Origin: Candidatus Solibacter sp.
GTDB lineage: Bacteria; Acidobacteriota; Terriglobia; Bryobacterales; Bryobacteraceae
Assembly: GCA_017883345.1 (NCBI GenBank)
Contig: JADGNT010000428.1
Coordinates: 1 to 5,212, forward strand
Reading direction: 5' to 3'
DNA: 5,212 bases
A program made the translations under genes and the position numbers. Position 1 is the stretch's first letter; every line of letters begins with the position of its first letter. Below the pieces are notes generated by a model. It made no database searches. It saw only the letters and a program-made list of their open reading frames with translations, and was not told the origin of the DNA. Of the stretch, positions 4,852-5,212 are shown piece after piece.

Positions 4852-4877
4852 TGCCTCCCCAGGTAGGATTCGAACTC
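4852..4877 (-). other. tRNA-Asn-like 3'-end fragment, right copy of the composite repeat
   Basis: Read on the minus strand this is GAG, a T-loop TTCGAAT, a T-stem 3' half CCTAC, an acceptor 3' strand CTGGGGA, a discriminator G and then GCA. From memory, this closely follows the 3' end of bacterial tRNA-Asn, whose acceptor starts TCCCCAG or TCCTCxG and whose discriminator is G. The 5' T-stem strand does not pair (CGAG instead of GTAGG). No anticodon arm or 5' acceptor strand is found further upstream, so this is not a functional tRNA. Such 3'-end pieces are commonly left by tRNA-targeting integrases. Both words of the fragment recur at 3975-4005. Confidence 0.45.
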
Positions 4878-4933
4878 GAAGGGCAGCGTTATCCCGAAGC
4901 GCACTCGCCGGGCTGCAGTGATGTGTCCGGTGG

Positions 4934-4955
4934 AAAAAGCGGCTGGGTGAAAGCC
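4934..4955 (-). terminator. Weak intrinsic terminator candidate for the DUF2961 gene
   Basis: On the minus strand, five bases after the TAG stop region, GGCT and AGCC form a short 4-bp stem with a 7-base loop. GC and then TTTTT follow (4938-4934). The T-run is good but the stem is short, so termination efficiency is doubtful. Confidence 0.3.
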
Positions 4956-4959
4956 CCCC

Positions 4960-5212
4960 CTACCCCGCCTTGACCATCGGAATCCGCTGCGCTACCGGTG
5001 GCAGCGCCGGGAAGTCGGTGTACGGCGTGCTCTGATACCAATACCCCACCGAATAGAAGTTATCGCCGCGATCATTGGCGTGACCGTGCTCCATGGTGTG
5101 CTTCATGTAGCGTTCGAAGGTCACCGGATTGTCGCCGTGCCACCGGTAGCAGCAGTACTTGCCGCCGGTGCGCTCCGGATTCACAATCAGCGGCGCGCCG
5201 TACTGTTTGTGG
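4960..5212 (-). CDS. DUF2961 (GH172-related) protein, C-terminal fragment cut by right window edge
   Basis: The frame is open to the window edge and ends with TAG at 4962-4960, giving the last 83 residues. The GTG at 5184 is internal, because coding continues upstream as HKQYGAPLIV. The residues contain CCYRWHGDNPVTFERYMKHT, then MEHGHANDRGDNFYSVGYWYQ and a proline-rich end. The Y-R-W-H-x-x-D-P/N-x-x-F ... E-H-G ... Y-S-V-x-Y-W-Y-Q succession is the C-terminal signature of DUF2961 (PF11175). Members of this family have been shown to be glycoside hydrolases and founded GH172, acting on fructofuranosides or related sugars. The catalytic core and any signal peptide are outside the window, so substrate cannot be inferred. 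It converges with the second TA module. Confidence 0.85.
   Translation of the reverse strand, partial: HKQYGAPLIVNPERTGGKYCCYRWHGDNPVTFERYMKHTMEHGHANDRGDNFYSVGYWYQSTPYTDFPALPPVAQRIPMVKAG

Noticed and set aside
3912..4877. CRISPR-like array based on recurring TTCGAACTC
   Set aside because: The repeat is only nine bases, spacing is irregular (85, 31 and 841 bases), and no cas gene is present.
4704..4904. Minus-strand 66-codon frame
   Set aside because: It is antisense to the end of the second PIN toxin and Pro/Arg-rich, with no ribosome binding site, and it runs through the hairpin and the tRNA-like fragment.
4855..4927. Complete tRNA on the minus strand
   Set aside because: Only the 3' third fits. 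The 5' acceptor strand, D-arm and anticodon arm are missing, and the T-stem does not close.

Overview
The window looks like a high-GC bacterial chromosome segment, most likely from an acidobacterium of the Solibacter/Bryobacterales type. That placement is an inference from three things: the flavour of the proteins (a Tat-exported DUF362 protein, a DUF2961 protein, a large conserved protein of unknown function), the GC-rich hairpin repeats between genes, and the codon bias. No marker gene is present.

Layout, left to right. (1) Positions 1-188, minus strand: the first 62 codons of an L-lactate permease (LldP family), cut by the left edge. (2) 340-1536, minus: a Tat-signal DUF362 protein. A GC-rich hairpin lies downstream of it (303-332) and another upstream (1557-1575). 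(3) 1594-2829, minus: a 411-residue conserved protein of unknown function, possibly preceded by a 49-codon small ORF (2826-2975) that has a strong ribosome binding site and an ATGA overlap. (4) 2993-3675, minus: a toxin-antitoxin (TA) pair, a ribbon-helix-helix antitoxin followed by a PIN-domain ribonuclease toxin, overlapping by one base. Upstream is an exact TATAAT with a perfect 7-bp inverted repeat that looks like the autoregulatory operator. (5) About 3680-4200: a less GC-rich intergenic stretch with no convincing gene and a cluster of TTCGAACTC repeats. (6) 4203-4793, plus: a second, unrelated TA-like pair, a 58-residue basic antitoxin candidate followed directly by a PIN-domain toxin with a TTG start. 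(7) 4794-4959: intergenic DNA with a hairpin and a short piece resembling the 3' end of tRNA-Asn. (8) 4960-5212, minus: the C-terminus of a DUF2961 (GH172-related) protein, cut by the right edge.

The two TA modules are divergently arranged and form an accessory patch between carbohydrate or organic-acid metabolism genes. The most interesting signal is that the second module sits between two copies of a composite repeat (TGCCTCCCCAG, then TTCGAACTC, at 3975-4005 and 4852-4877). The right copy closely resembles a tRNA-Asn 3' end. This suggests a tRNA-derived integration scar, although no integrase or intact tRNA is visible. I see no CRISPR array, insertion sequence, rRNA or complete tRNA.
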